Of a DNA stretch of 64,000 bases, positions 38,001-45,908 are shown in pieces. The notes under the pieces are model-generated. The model saw nothing but the letters and a program-made list of their open reading frames with translations, was not told the DNA's origin and did not search any database. Source of the DNA: CALGYY01 sp963678485 (GTDB lineage: Bacteria; Bacteroidota; Bacteroidia; Bacteroidales; CAIWKO01). How positions within the stretch are numbered: the first letter of the stretch is position 1; each line of letters starts with the position of its first letter. The position numbers and the translations under genes are program-made. The stretch spans positions 744,001 to 808,000 of the forward strand of contig OY782882.1 of the NCBI GenBank assembly GCA_963678485.1, read 5' to 3'.

Positions 38001-38432
38001 ATTGAATGGGTAAAATTTGATGTATATTCTCCAGATCTATACGTACTAAGTGCGCTCGACAAATTCGTTGACTGCTATGAAGTGAAACCTTTTAATGCAA
38101 AACTTAAAGCTTCTGCGGAAACAACACATCCATATTATCCCGAGTTGACTTCACCTGCACCAGCTTATTGCTTTCACAACAATAGCATCAGTAAAAACCC
38201 AAATGTTCTAATGTATGGTGATTCTTTCGGAGGCTTTCTTCTATACTACTTAACATATAACTTCAGTCACACCTATTATCTCTTCACACCTACCTTCTAT
38301 CCTACTATCATCGAAAAGGAAAAACCAGAAATCGTGATTCAGGAAATGGCAGATTACACTATATACAGGATACTTAATGAAAATCCGCCTTTACCCGCAT
38401 TGAAAGATAGTATTGTTGATACTGAAGATTAA
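35067..38432 (+). CDS. Giant membrane-anchored AlgX/AlgJ-like SGNH protein with internal duplication, copy 2
   Basis: 1,121 residues, paralogue of the protein at 23075 with the same architecture. Two TM/beta-domain/paired-TM/beta-domain/TM units (~8-360 and ~378-725) are followed by a TM (~737-757) and a C-terminal SGNH domain (~765-1121). Landmarks: VFAPPIRYFIV in unit 1 and LGPKPKYLIV in unit 2, GKDGWMFYIGGICRENYENR, YKSNTHWSHYGGYVAY and a canonical serine block MYGDSFGGFLLYYL (S1053). The usual catalytic Asp of D-x-H-W is Asn944. It would anchor several periplasmic beta-domains and an SGNH domain next to MBOAT copy 2, as AlgJ/AlgX serve AlgI. Enzymatic or glycan-binding role undecided. Confidence 0.85.
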   Translation: MLKRRLKPVYLLFLAIPLLYFLLWNQNTKPSIPEALESAYVNFSVKTSTPLSLTLLQSKDSIYSWSLTSGGFKDLEFLGTISDSTPLSIRINGLNSGDSLTFLGFNLFHHGLMKSLIQNLKKNISIENGAFVEKDGSLTCIGQQANKPMVITLSPFASWESPNNGNPFLVWFILGFALVLVLIIVFAPPIRYFIVTMIICLTVMIVGHNTDQQPAGYVQISNDSPIKRPEVFYRNTPFFSPAQKYNCDSLTRCYCVPIIPEKAPFLRFDVGDSITSLQHLSIEISTGFFHNVYDLSALSQDRLILNDLTLKGNIYYVTGQDPYIKLTSSYFLRQLQLLIFLEHNLILFITLIVFLILIAVHRWMRGPKQLLSKLKFRPSYLFFLLLPASYFLIENIQTNNVHHTNPDQLFFSARSSKPSQIILYNGNDSVTSWDLNSSAYKYFQYAGPINKSSNLWLKVNKLAEGDTLSLLSCNLFQEGQTYSLYDKDAPWSKMKNVTFGENHDECYAIVKHTNMPVIIELKPFDLIQKGRPGLYIVSIIIIVFLLVFLIILVLGPKPKYLIVVSIVSSLLMFIFFWLCRDLQDQVILSNKSPVKSVQFYYSNNPTFIPEQIVSTDKGICTFKANIDLITFPYLRCDVLENTKELEDLSLSTKTGVLKKSWDYSTTPSSKLLVNDMVRHGNIWYVRGSDPYFVLTSEYQLDSIQWLTLVKQTIFLMLTLVCFLLLLALHRVAIKQDAVVFFTSVFFLIFISYGLILHFFSSEGIVLSAERRYTNPRPTAQIDSTMVFVKQLDDYIKDQIPGRNNIVIMNNLIEYSTFGELLNNPNVHFGKDGWMFYIGGICRENYENRTPLTQEELIKMKTVLMARKNWLKERGIQFYLVFPVMSYVIYEEKVGPRLWRYHKPSKLDQLLTYLHAETDLDIIDIQTPLMEAKKGGYMDLYYKSNTHWSHYGGYVAYCAMIEEIRKDFPEIGPPMQLKDIEWVKFDVYSPDLYVLSALDKFVDCYEVKPFNAKLKASAETTHPYYPELTSPAPAYCFHNNSISKNPNVLMYGDSFGGFLLYYLTYNFSHTYYLFTPTFYPTIIEKEKPEIVIQEMADYTIYRILNENPPLPALKDSIVDTED

Positions 38433-38464
38433 AATATCTACTATTTTTGCTTAAAACAACCTCG

Positions 38465-39433
38465 ATGAAATCCTATAATCTTACCGAACCCGCGACCGAA
38501 GAAAATTTCACTGAGGAGGCTTATCTGGCCGCCAATCCTGATGTTGCTAATGATGTGCGAAATATCCACACATTGACCTCTGGTCGTTTACATTTCGAGA
38601 TTTTCGGGAAAAATGAAGGTCGCTGCATTCGTTTGCCTCACGCGGTAATTGAAGAATCAAAGAAGACAAAACTTGAAAAAATAAGACCATTGCTGCGAAC
38701 TGATATGTGCTGCAACGAAAAGCCAGGTCTTTGTTTTGAGTTTCTCACCGAAGAATTAAAATCCAAATTCAATATTTCAAATACTGAAGCTGTCAGCAGT
38801 AATCCATACGACAGACATATAGAGGCACTGATAAGCAAACATGCAGACGGATTAATCCTTGACTGTGGTGCCGGACGTAGAGACGTCTACTATGAAAATA
38901 TTGTCAATTTCGAAATCGTAGATTACGACACCACCGATGTTACCGGAGTTGGAGAAATGCTCCCATTTATTGACGGAGCATTCGACGCGGTAATTTCCTT
39001 GTCGGTATTGGAACATGTAAAGGATCCTTTCCTTTGCGCGAAAGAAATTGCTCGTGTGCTAAAGCCCGGTGGAGAATTGATTTGCAGTGTCCCCTTCCTT
39101 CAGCCCTTTCATGGCTATCCGCATCATTACTATAACATGACCTACCAAGGTTTGAAAAATCTTTTTGAAGGTCTTCTGGAATTTGATAAATTCGAGATTG
39201 ATGAAACAGCACTCCCAATCTGGTCGCTTACATGGATATTACGCAACTGGTCAGAAGGATTAAGCGGCGCAACCAAAGAGGAATTCTTACAGTTAAAAAT
39301 TGCAGATCTAATAGCCACAGCTGATAACTATCTGAACAGATCTTTTGTTACTGAACTTTCTGACGAAAAAAATCGCGAACTTGCATACGCTACCGTAATT
39401 TTTGCTCATAAACATGCCCGCAATTATGAATAG
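38465..39433 (+). CDS. SAM-dependent methyltransferase (glycan-cluster type)
   Basis: 323 codons from ATG 38465 including stop; a TTG at 38447 in the same frame is the alternative. The N-terminal ~55 residues contain NFTEEAYLAANPDVANDVR and HFEIFGKNEGR, a small motif (F-x-x-x-x-Y-L-x-x-N-x-D-V) common at the head of Bacteroidota and proteobacterial glycan enzymes. The methyltransferase domain follows: LILDCGAGRRDVYYENIVNF, GEMLPFIDGAFDAVISLSVLEHVKDP, and VLKPGGELICSVPFLQPFHG. 32 bp after the second giant SGNH gene, so in the same transcription unit. Substrate unknown. Confidence 0.82.
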   Translation: MKSYNLTEPATEENFTEEAYLAANPDVANDVRNIHTLTSGRLHFEIFGKNEGRCIRLPHAVIEESKKTKLEKIRPLLRTDMCCNEKPGLCFEFLTEELKSKFNISNTEAVSSNPYDRHIEALISKHADGLILDCGAGRRDVYYENIVNFEIVDYDTTDVTGVGEMLPFIDGAFDAVISLSVLEHVKDPFLCAKEIARVLKPGGELICSVPFLQPFHGYPHHYYNMTYQGLKNLFEGLLEFDKFEIDETALPIWSLTWILRNWSEGLSGATKEEFLQLKIADLIATADNYLNRSFVTELSDEKNRELAYATVIFAHKHARNYE

Positions 39434-40031
39434 CAATCAAAAGGAAAAACTCGCCAAATTATTCACCTGTGTAAAGAAAGGTTCAAAACCATTCCGGGAT
39501 GAATCAACAAGACCATACATTGATTTGCTTTTAGAATACGCATCTCAATGCAACAGCGTAACCGAACTAGGCATCAATTCCGGATGTTCCACGCTGGCTT
39601 TTCTAATGTCAAAGTGCAAAAAGGTATATAGTTACAATATTGTTATTAGTCAAAATGCCTCAAAAGTAAAACAAACTGCAGCAGAGGATGGCGCATTTTT
39701 CCGATTGATCCAAAAAGATAATCTCAAACTCAAAATAAAAAAAACAGATCTTCTTTTCATCGATACGGATCACTGGTATGGGCAAATAAAGGCAGAACTA
39801 GAACATCATCACCAAAGAGTAAATAAATGGATATTGATGCACAACACTGAAACATTTGGACTGGTAAATCCTTTTGATGGGCGCCCCGGGATGAAAGCTG
39901 CCATTTATGAATTTCTTGAAGCACACCCGGAATGGGAAATTAAAGAACATTTTGAAATGGGCCATGGATTGACCATACTAGAACGAATTGGCCAAGCAAA
40001 ATCCAATGGCTGGTGGATCTTTAAAAAATGA
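39426..40031 (+). CDS. Methyltransferase-fold protein (cephalosporin-hydroxylase/CmcI-like)
   Basis: 201 residues from ATG 39426; ATG 39414 is an alternative, and both overlap the previous gene's end. The fold is class I: SVTELGINSGCSTLAFLMSKC replaces the SAM loop, DLLFIDTDHWYGQIKAELEHH is the DxD/DH metal-type motif, and WILMHNTETFG and MGHGLTILER end the domain. These are features of the CmcI/rhamnosyl O-methyltransferase group, which includes sugar O-methyltransferases. The overlap (ATGAATAG) with the upstream methyltransferase implies coupling. Last gene of the second run; a promoter and a T9SS gene follow. Confidence 0.75.
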   Translation: MNSNQKEKLAKLFTCVKKGSKPFRDESTRPYIDLLLEYASQCNSVTELGINSGCSTLAFLMSKCKKVYSYNIVISQNASKVKQTAAEDGAFFRLIQKDNLKLKIKKTDLLFIDTDHWYGQIKAELEHHHQRVNKWILMHNTETFGLVNPFDGRPGMKAAIYEFLEAHPEWEIKEHFEMGHGLTILERIGQAKSNGWWIFKK

Positions 40032-40115
40032 CTCCAAAAACGAACGTGTATATACCTGTATTTCTTTTATTTAACTTTTTTATTTAGATTTCTTCTAAAT
40101 TACAGATTTTTATCG

Positions 40116-40123
40116 TATCTTTG
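40116..40123 (+). promoter_or_regulatory. -7 promoter box upstream of T9SS gene
   Basis: TATCTTTG, an exact TAnnTTTG match, 23 bp before the ATG at 40147. The leader would be short (~18 nt). No TTG at standard spacing was found. Confidence 0.6.
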
Positions 40124-40146
40124 TAGTCTAATAAAACTACAAATTT

Positions 40147-41550
40147 ATGAAACGCAACTTTTTTACACTTTCGACCTTACTCCTCCCCTTTATTTATATT
40201 TTGTTCTCCAGTGTTCGCCTTGATGCACAGCCATGGATTTATGACTTTGGCACCGGGACTGGCACCTACATCACAACCAGTGGTGTAAATAATAACTTTC
40301 TCCCTCAACCCATTGCAGGTGCAGGTAACGAACAACTTTCGGTTGGCACGGTTGCTTTGGGAAGCGGTTTTTATCTTGACAATCCGGGACTTGGTACAGT
40401 GGGCAGTGGCTCAGAACTTCGTTCGACTGCAAGTACGGGAACTGCCGCCAATAAATTCAGTATTTATGGCTATTCACAGACTAAGGTATTCCATACTCGT
40501 TTTACGATTCTTTTTGGTAATATGCTAGGTCAGTCAGGGCCAAAGAACGGCGAATGGTATTTTTATCAAGGTAAAGGATCCATTTATTCTAACACGGCCA
40601 ATGCATCGAATACCACGAACCAGAGTTTTGTATCGATTCGCTGGACATTCGGACAAGAAGGAATAATTAAAATGGCATATCACAATGGTACTTCCTGGAT
40701 TGATCTTGCTGCCACTCTAGGACAAAATTTATCACAAGCGCATGTATACACATTCGATCTTTATGGTAATAACACCACAGCTGCTGCAGATTATTACAAC
40801 AATGGAACCTATACTCTGGCTGCTGACCGCTGGGATTTATGGATTGACGGGGTCCGGATTACATCGCTGGCAAGTGGTGGTATTGCCAATAACGCGAATA
40901 TTGATTCGTGGCTCTTTGCAGGCGAGCAATCGACTACTAACTACTCAAGCATCTTCCTTGACGACATTTTGTACTCCAATAGTTTGCCCACTGCGCCTCT
41001 TCCTATTGAACTGCTCTCATTTTCTGCTGCTGCTGCTGATAATGGCGTTGATTTGAATTGGCAGACTGCAAGCGAACAGGACAATGATTATTTCACGATT
41101 GAAACTTCCGACAACGCCACAGATTTCTCAGCATTAACAGAGATACCAGGAGCTGGCTACAGTAATAGCTTACTCAGTTATCAATATAACGACAGCAGAC
41201 CCATTTCCGGAACCAGATATTACAGACTAAAACAGACAGATTACAACGGAGCCTTCACCTACAGTAAAATAATCAGTGCAAACCAAAGCTCCTCAGGTGA
41301 CGCGCTTTCCATTAGTCACATCGTTGCCAGCGATCAAAATATCAGTTTCCTTCTTAATGGGAGTTCAGGAGATTTTCTTGCACAAGTTTATTCCATCAAT
41401 GGACAATTAATATTATCATCGCAGTTATATGCAACGGATCAAAATGATGCACACAACCTACAGATATCCTTACCCGCAGCAGGAATTTACTTTTTGGTTC
41501 TCAGTAACGAGCAACAAAAAGTTACTGAGAAGTTCATCGCATCATTCTAA
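40147..41550 (+). CDS. Secreted T9SS-type protein
   Basis: 467 residues with signal peptide MKRNFFTLSTLLLPFIYILFSSVRLDAQ. Residues ~30-280 form a beta-sandwich-like exported domain (PWIYDFGTGTGTYITTSG ... WDLWIDGVRITSLASGG ... IFLDDILYSN) resembling lectin-like jelly rolls; no catalytic motif was seen. The C-terminal ~185 residues carry the pre-sorting domain LNWQTASEQDNDYFTIETS ... YYRLKQTDYNGAFTYSK, then a sorting-type domain ending LPAAGIYFLVLSNEQQKVTEKF. That end lacks the usual YPNP motif but keeps the AGIYxL turn. Shares its C-terminal half closely with the next gene. Confidence 0.85.
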   Translation: MKRNFFTLSTLLLPFIYILFSSVRLDAQPWIYDFGTGTGTYITTSGVNNNFLPQPIAGAGNEQLSVGTVALGSGFYLDNPGLGTVGSGSELRSTASTGTAANKFSIYGYSQTKVFHTRFTILFGNMLGQSGPKNGEWYFYQGKGSIYSNTANASNTTNQSFVSIRWTFGQEGIIKMAYHNGTSWIDLAATLGQNLSQAHVYTFDLYGNNTTAAADYYNNGTYTLAADRWDLWIDGVRITSLASGGIANNANIDSWLFAGEQSTTNYSSIFLDDILYSNSLPTAPLPIELLSFSAAAADNGVDLNWQTASEQDNDYFTIETSDNATDFSALTEIPGAGYSNSLLSYQYNDSRPISGTRYYRLKQTDYNGAFTYSKIISANQSSSGDALSISHIVASDQNISFLLNGSSGDFLAQVYSINGQLILSSQLYATDQNDAHNLQISLPAAGIYFLVLSNEQQKVTEKFIASF

Positions 41551-41584
41551 TACATTTTAATACAAGGTATTTTCTTCGTCAACT

Positions 41585-41638
41585 TCAGGGTGTGAACCAG
41601 TTCAATTTTCAAGACAATTGACCTGATTCACACCCTGA
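41585..41638. terminator. Long hairpin after T9SS gene (terminator or palindromic element)
   Basis: A 54-nt near-perfect palindrome. TCAGGGTGTGAA pairs with TTCACACCCTGA (12 bp), continuing inward with two mismatches to TCAATT/AATTGA and an 8-nt loop. It starts 35 bp after the stop at 41550. There is only a modest T-run after it, so it could stop transcription on either strand, or be a small palindromic repeat. Confidence 0.6.
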
Positions 41639-41753
41639 CTTTAAAGTTATTTTCCTATGCCAAAAAACTGCAATATCAGGCTATTTAGCCCTGTTTTTTA
41701 TTGATGATGTTTCCCATCTTTACAGACTCATCTGTCCATAAAGACCATATTGT

Positions 41754-43361
41754 ATGAAAACAACTACTACTCACACTCGATGCGTTTTTGTAAGAGATGC
41801 ACGATCATGCGGCAATAGTCTAATGGTTTTCATTTTTTTATGCATGATGTTCCCGAACCAGCTTAAAAGTCAAACCATTGCCGACCCCGGGAATATGACT
41901 TCCTATAGAGGTAATAACTATACCTCGTACGACATCTTAATCACCATACCTTCTACTCAAGGATCACTGTGGGGATATCAATACTATACTGACGATTCGC
42001 AGATAGCGTCCGCAGCAAGACATTACTACAATCTAACCTCGGCGGGCTCTCAATATGTGGTGAGAGTGGTTGTATATCCAGGTTTATCCTCCTACAGCAG
42101 TGCAACCGGCGGCGGATTTACTTCGAGCAGTTATGGTGCGTGGGGCGGAAGCTATTATTTTTCGACATACTGGGCAGCAACGTTCCCTTCGGTAACAACC
42201 TCATCGGCAACCAGCGTTACCTATTCATCGGCGAATGTTCCTGGAAGTATTTCAGGAACGGGAAGCGGAAGTTCCATTACCTCCAGAGGTATTTGCTATA
42301 ACACCAGCGGCAGCCCGACCGTTGCAGACTCTAAAACTTCAAATGGAAGCGGTACTGGCTCTTTCACAGGTAATTTAAGCGACTTGTCGGGAAGCCAAAC
42401 GTATTATGCACGCGCATATGCTATCAATAATTTAGGACAAACCGCTTATGGAAGTCAGCGCAATTTTACAACTCACCATACACCTGAAATAACGGTAAGC
42501 GGTAGTTTGTCAGCGATGAGTAGCAGTTCCGGAACACCATCGAGCGCCCAACATTTCACAGTCTCAGGGGATGATTTAGTGGCCAATGTTACAGTGACCG
42601 CACCAACCGGCTTTGAAGTTTCTACCTCCTCTGGATCCGGATATACCAGCAGCTTAAGCCTTGTTCCCTCTGGAGACGATTTATCTTCAACCTACGTTTA
42701 TGTCCGTTTAAGTAGTAGTGCAACAGGAAATCCGTCAGGAAATGTTAGTCTGAGTTCAACAGGTGCTACAACTCAAAATGTCTCCGCCAGCGGGACAGTC
42801 ACAACCTTACCCATCGAATTAATAAAGTTTACAGCAATAAATACCGATAAGGGAATTCAGCTGGATTGGCAGACTGCGAGTGAGCGTGATAATGATTATT
42901 TCACCATTGAGACCTCCGACAATGCAAAAGATTTCACCAAGCTGACTGAGGTTGATGGTGCAGGAAACAGCAATAGTCTGTTATCCTATGAGACTGTTGA
43001 CACCCGAGTCAGCAGCGGAATTCGCTATTACAGGCTAAAGCAGACCGATTATGATGGCAATTTCAGCTATAGCGAAACCATTAGTATTATTGCACAAAAT
43101 ACAGTTGAACATTTATCCGTCAGTCGTCTGGCCGTTCACAATGATGAACTATCATTTATCCTCCGGGGTGAGTCGGGCATCTATCATGCTGAAATTATTG
43201 ATCCATCCGGACAGTGCATTGTAGTTAAAACGCTTGAATTGCGTTTACCAGAGGAAATCAAGAGCCTGCAACTATCCCCGGCTGTAAAAGGTATCCACAT
43301 TCTGAAGATAAGTAATGGCAGCCAAAGCACCTCAATAAAATTCAATGTGAGTCAATTCTGA
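41754..43361 (+). CDS. Secreted T9SS-type protein with Ser/Thr-rich and fibronectin-like domains
   Basis: 535 residues. The signal region ends FPNQLKSQTIADP, about residue 38-42, after an N-terminus with several charged residues (MKTTTTHTRCVFVRDARSCG), long for a signal peptide. Residues ~45-145 are a small Tyr/Ser-rich domain. A fibronectin-like unit follows (SVTTSSATSVTYSSANVPG ... QTYYARAYAINNLGQTAYGS), then a repeat domain with HFTVSGDDLVANVTVTAPTG. The end has the same pre-sorting domain as the previous gene (LDWQTASERDNDYFTIETS ... YYRLKQTDYDGNFSYSE) and a sorting-like end (VKGIHILKISNGSQSTSIKF). Surface-exposed by family; function unknown. Confidence 0.83.
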   Translation: MKTTTTHTRCVFVRDARSCGNSLMVFIFLCMMFPNQLKSQTIADPGNMTSYRGNNYTSYDILITIPSTQGSLWGYQYYTDDSQIASAARHYYNLTSAGSQYVVRVVVYPGLSSYSSATGGGFTSSSYGAWGGSYYFSTYWAATFPSVTTSSATSVTYSSANVPGSISGTGSGSSITSRGICYNTSGSPTVADSKTSNGSGTGSFTGNLSDLSGSQTYYARAYAINNLGQTAYGSQRNFTTHHTPEITVSGSLSAMSSSSGTPSSAQHFTVSGDDLVANVTVTAPTGFEVSTSSGSGYTSSLSLVPSGDDLSSTYVYVRLSSSATGNPSGNVSLSSTGATTQNVSASGTVTTLPIELIKFTAINTDKGIQLDWQTASERDNDYFTIETSDNAKDFTKLTEVDGAGNSNSLLSYETVDTRVSSGIRYYRLKQTDYDGNFSYSETISIIAQNTVEHLSVSRLAVHNDELSFILRGESGIYHAEIIDPSGQCIVVKTLELRLPEEIKSLQLSPAVKGIHILKISNGSQSTSIKFNVSQF

Positions 43362-43402
43362 ATCTTAATACATGCAGGTATCAATATGTGCAGTGTTTTT
43401 CT

Positions 43403-43410
43403 TACTTTTG
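43403..43410 (+). promoter_or_regulatory. -7 promoter box of the dlt-like locus
   Basis: TACTTTTG matches TAnnTTTG. It lies 61 bp before the chosen ATG at 43472 and downstream of the longer GTG-start alternative at 43388, which supports the shorter start. Confidence 0.5.
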
Positions 43411-43471
43411 CCGCTCTGTAAAATTTCAATATTACTACTTATCCCGGGAATGCCCGGATAATGCTGGCAAA

Positions 43472-44326
43472 ATGCGCTTACGAATCAAATCTAACAACCC
43501 GTACTTCCCGTTAATGATCATCCTTTTGGTGACGATAGTCTCATTAACACTCTATTCTTTTATTGAAAAACCTTTAGAAGTTTTTAATTATCCTATCAAG
43601 AAGAACAGCATTAAAGAATACTTTCTACCTCTTCCCGATTTTCAAAGGGAACGGGTCACAAAGGTTTCGGTCTACGATAGTACAGATTATTCAGGAGATA
43701 TTATTGTATCCAATCTGTTTCATCCGACACCACCGCAAACAATGGACACCAGCAAGCAGCGCATTTTGCTCATTGGTGATTCCATGCTAGAAGGGCTGGG
43801 CTTGCGCCTCCACGACTACTGTGTCGCAAACGGTCACGAAATGATGCAGGTCATTTGGTATTCATCATCCACCTTGTGGTATGGCAGCTGCGACACTATT
43901 GCCTACTATATCAAGCAATACAAGCCAACATATGTAATTCTTGTAATTGGCAGCATGGAGCTATTCATCAGGGATATTACGGTAAAGCGAAAACAGTATG
44001 TTGTTGAAATACTTAATCAGGTAGGCAAAACGCATTACATTTGGGTAGGCCCACCAAACTGGACTGACGACACCGGGATTAATGATTTATTATCCTCATC
44101 GGTCGATAGTGCCACATTCTTCCTTTCCAAAGATCTCACCTTTGACCGCTGCGACGATGGAGCACATCCCACTCACGCCTCAGCTTCGCGATGGATGGAC
44201 TCCATTGCAACATTTATGATGTACAGAAGCGCTCATCCCATTCTCATGAAGTTCCCTGAAAATAAGGCTCCGGGAAGACCATCCACAAGAATACTAGGTG
44301 CAAACCCACCATCAACACTAAAGTAA
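43472..44326 (+). CDS. Membrane-anchored SGNH hydrolase-like protein (MBOAT partner, DltD/AlgJ-position)
   Basis: 284 residues from ATG 43472 (MRLRIKSNNPYFPLM). A frame open from GTG 43388 would include the -7 box and is less likely. One N-terminal TM (~12-32) anchors a periplasmic SGNH domain. Block I is ILLIGDSMLEGLGL with nucleophile Ser, ILVIGSMELF stands in for the later block, and DGAHPTHASASRWMDS gives the D-x-x-H catalytic pair. Unlike the two giant partners elsewhere, the triad looks complete. The stop TAA overlaps the MBOAT ATG by 1 bp, so the two are coupled. DltD and AlgJ/AlgX are known SGNH partners of MBOATs in O-acylation of teichoic acid and alginate. Confidence 0.85.
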   Translation: MRLRIKSNNPYFPLMIILLVTIVSLTLYSFIEKPLEVFNYPIKKNSIKEYFLPLPDFQRERVTKVSVYDSTDYSGDIIVSNLFHPTPPQTMDTSKQRILLIGDSMLEGLGLRLHDYCVANGHEMMQVIWYSSSTLWYGSCDTIAYYIKQYKPTYVILVIGSMELFIRDITVKRKQYVVEILNQVGKTHYIWVGPPNWTDDTGINDLLSSSVDSATFFLSKDLTFDRCDDGAHPTHASASRWMDSIATFMMYRSAHPILMKFPENKAPGRPSTRILGANPPSTLK

Positions 44327-45804
44327 TGGATTTCACCACTATCATCAAGAACATATTTTTATATCAGCCTGAAAACCCGATTTCCTTTATCAGCGGCTTC
44401 TTCCTGATATTGTTTACGCTATTTATCATTTTTTTTAGCTTAGTTTATAAACATAATTCCATCAGAAAATGGTTGTTGATCATTTTCAATATGTTCTTTT
44501 ATTATAAGCTATGTGGATCGGCATGCCTGATAATTCTCATTCCTGTAGTGGTTGATTATTTTATCGCACGTCAGTTGGATCGTAATAAATCCTCCATTAT
44601 TCGCAAGGTGTTGCTATTTGCCTCAATGGGTGTGAGCTTGGGTTTGCTTATCTACTTTAAGTATACCAATGGACTGATTGAGTTCATCAACTCCTTTGGC
44701 GGAAAACACTTCTCTACGCTCAAATTGCTTATTCCTGTAGGAATATCGTATTTTGTATTCAGGACGATCAGCTATGTAATTGATGTATACAACGAAAAAA
44801 TTGAATCGGTGCGCGACTTCAGCGATTACCTTCTGTACATGACCTTCTTCCCCCTACTCATTTCTGGTCCGATTACCCGTGCAGAATTATTTATCCCCCA
44901 AATAAACCGTCAGACGGGCATTTCAGGCGACGATATTAATCATGGTATTTATTACATTTTCAAAGGCATCATTAAAAAAGCCATTATCGCCGATTATCTA
45001 GGGATGTATGTGAATATTATCTTTAGCCTTTCATCAGGGTACACCGGGTTTGAAAACCTGATGGGCGTGATGGGATTTGCCATGCAGATATATTTCGACT
45101 TTTCGGGATACACCGATATTGCTATTGGTATATCGACACTCTTAGGTTTTAATATCGGCATCAACTTTAATGAGCCATTTAAGGCACATTCCATTACTGA
45201 TTTTTGGCGGCGCTGGCACATTTCCTTGTCGGACTGGCTTAGGGATTATATTTTCATCCCATTGAATTTCTATTTGCGCAAATGGAAAAAGCTGGGCTCT
45301 GTATTAGCCATCACATTAACATTCCTCATCTGCGGCATTTGGCATGGAGCCTCCTGGACATTCATATTCTGGGGATTGTTTTATGGATTGGCACTATCGT
45401 GGGAAATTCTCACCAAAGACCTCATGATTAAAGCCGGCAAATACATTCATAAGAATATCATCAGTAGCATTGGATGGATTTTTACCTTTGCGTTTGTTGT
45501 AAGTATGCTGGTATTGCTCAGAGCGGAGAATATGCAATCGGCGATGAACATCTATTCCAGGATCTTTACCAATATGGATCTTTACTATGTTCCACCATTT
45601 ATTACAGTCAGGTATCTATATGTAATTGTATTTTGTCTGAGTTTTTTCCTGATATTCATGCCTCACACTCTGAAAGAAAAGTGCACTACCCTTTTCATCA
45701 AATCGCCCTTGATTATTAAAGTCATTGCATTTCTAATCGTTTCCCAGCTAATTATCGAGTTCCAGAATCAAGACATGCAATCGTTCTTGTATACTAAGTT
45801 TTGA
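44326..45804 (+). CDS. MBOAT membrane O-acyltransferase, copy 3 (DltB/AlgI type)
   Basis: 492 residues, many TM helices. Conserved blocks: MTFFPLLISGPITRAE, YFDFSGYTDIAIGISTLLGF, DFWRRWHISLSDWLRDYI, and CGIWHGASWTFIFWG with catalytic H340. More distant from copies 1 and 2 than they are from each other (longer, different N-terminus MDFTTIIKNIFLYQPE). Co-located with a DltA-like adenylation enzyme and an ACP, which is the DltB arrangement. The start overlaps the SGNH gene's stop. Confidence 0.93.
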   Translation: MDFTTIIKNIFLYQPENPISFISGFFLILFTLFIIFFSLVYKHNSIRKWLLIIFNMFFYYKLCGSACLIILIPVVVDYFIARQLDRNKSSIIRKVLLFASMGVSLGLLIYFKYTNGLIEFINSFGGKHFSTLKLLIPVGISYFVFRTISYVIDVYNEKIESVRDFSDYLLYMTFFPLLISGPITRAELFIPQINRQTGISGDDINHGIYYIFKGIIKKAIIADYLGMYVNIIFSLSSGYTGFENLMGVMGFAMQIYFDFSGYTDIAIGISTLLGFNIGINFNEPFKAHSITDFWRRWHISLSDWLRDYIFIPLNFYLRKWKKLGSVLAITLTFLICGIWHGASWTFIFWGLFYGLALSWEILTKDLMIKAGKYIHKNIISSIGWIFTFAFVVSMLVLLRAENMQSAMNIYSRIFTNMDLYYVPPFITVRYLYVIVFCLSFFLIFMPHTLKEKCTTLFIKSPLIIKVIAFLIVSQLIIEFQNQDMQSFLYTKF

Positions 45805-45881
45805 TTATTAGATTCAAAACTGCTGCATTTTATCATAGCATTGTTTATTGGTAAAGACGTCGTTATGATTAAAATAAACCG

Positions 45882-45889
45882 TAATTTTG
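45882..45889 (+). promoter_or_regulatory. -7 promoter box upstream of the DltA-like gene
   Basis: TAATTTTG matches TAnnTTTG, in the 104-bp gap after the MBOAT and 19 bp before the ATG at 45909. It suggests the activation genes can be transcribed separately from the SGNH-MBOAT pair. No TTG at standard spacing. Confidence 0.5.
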
Positions 45890-45908
45890 TAGTGCAAGCG
45901 CTTTTACT

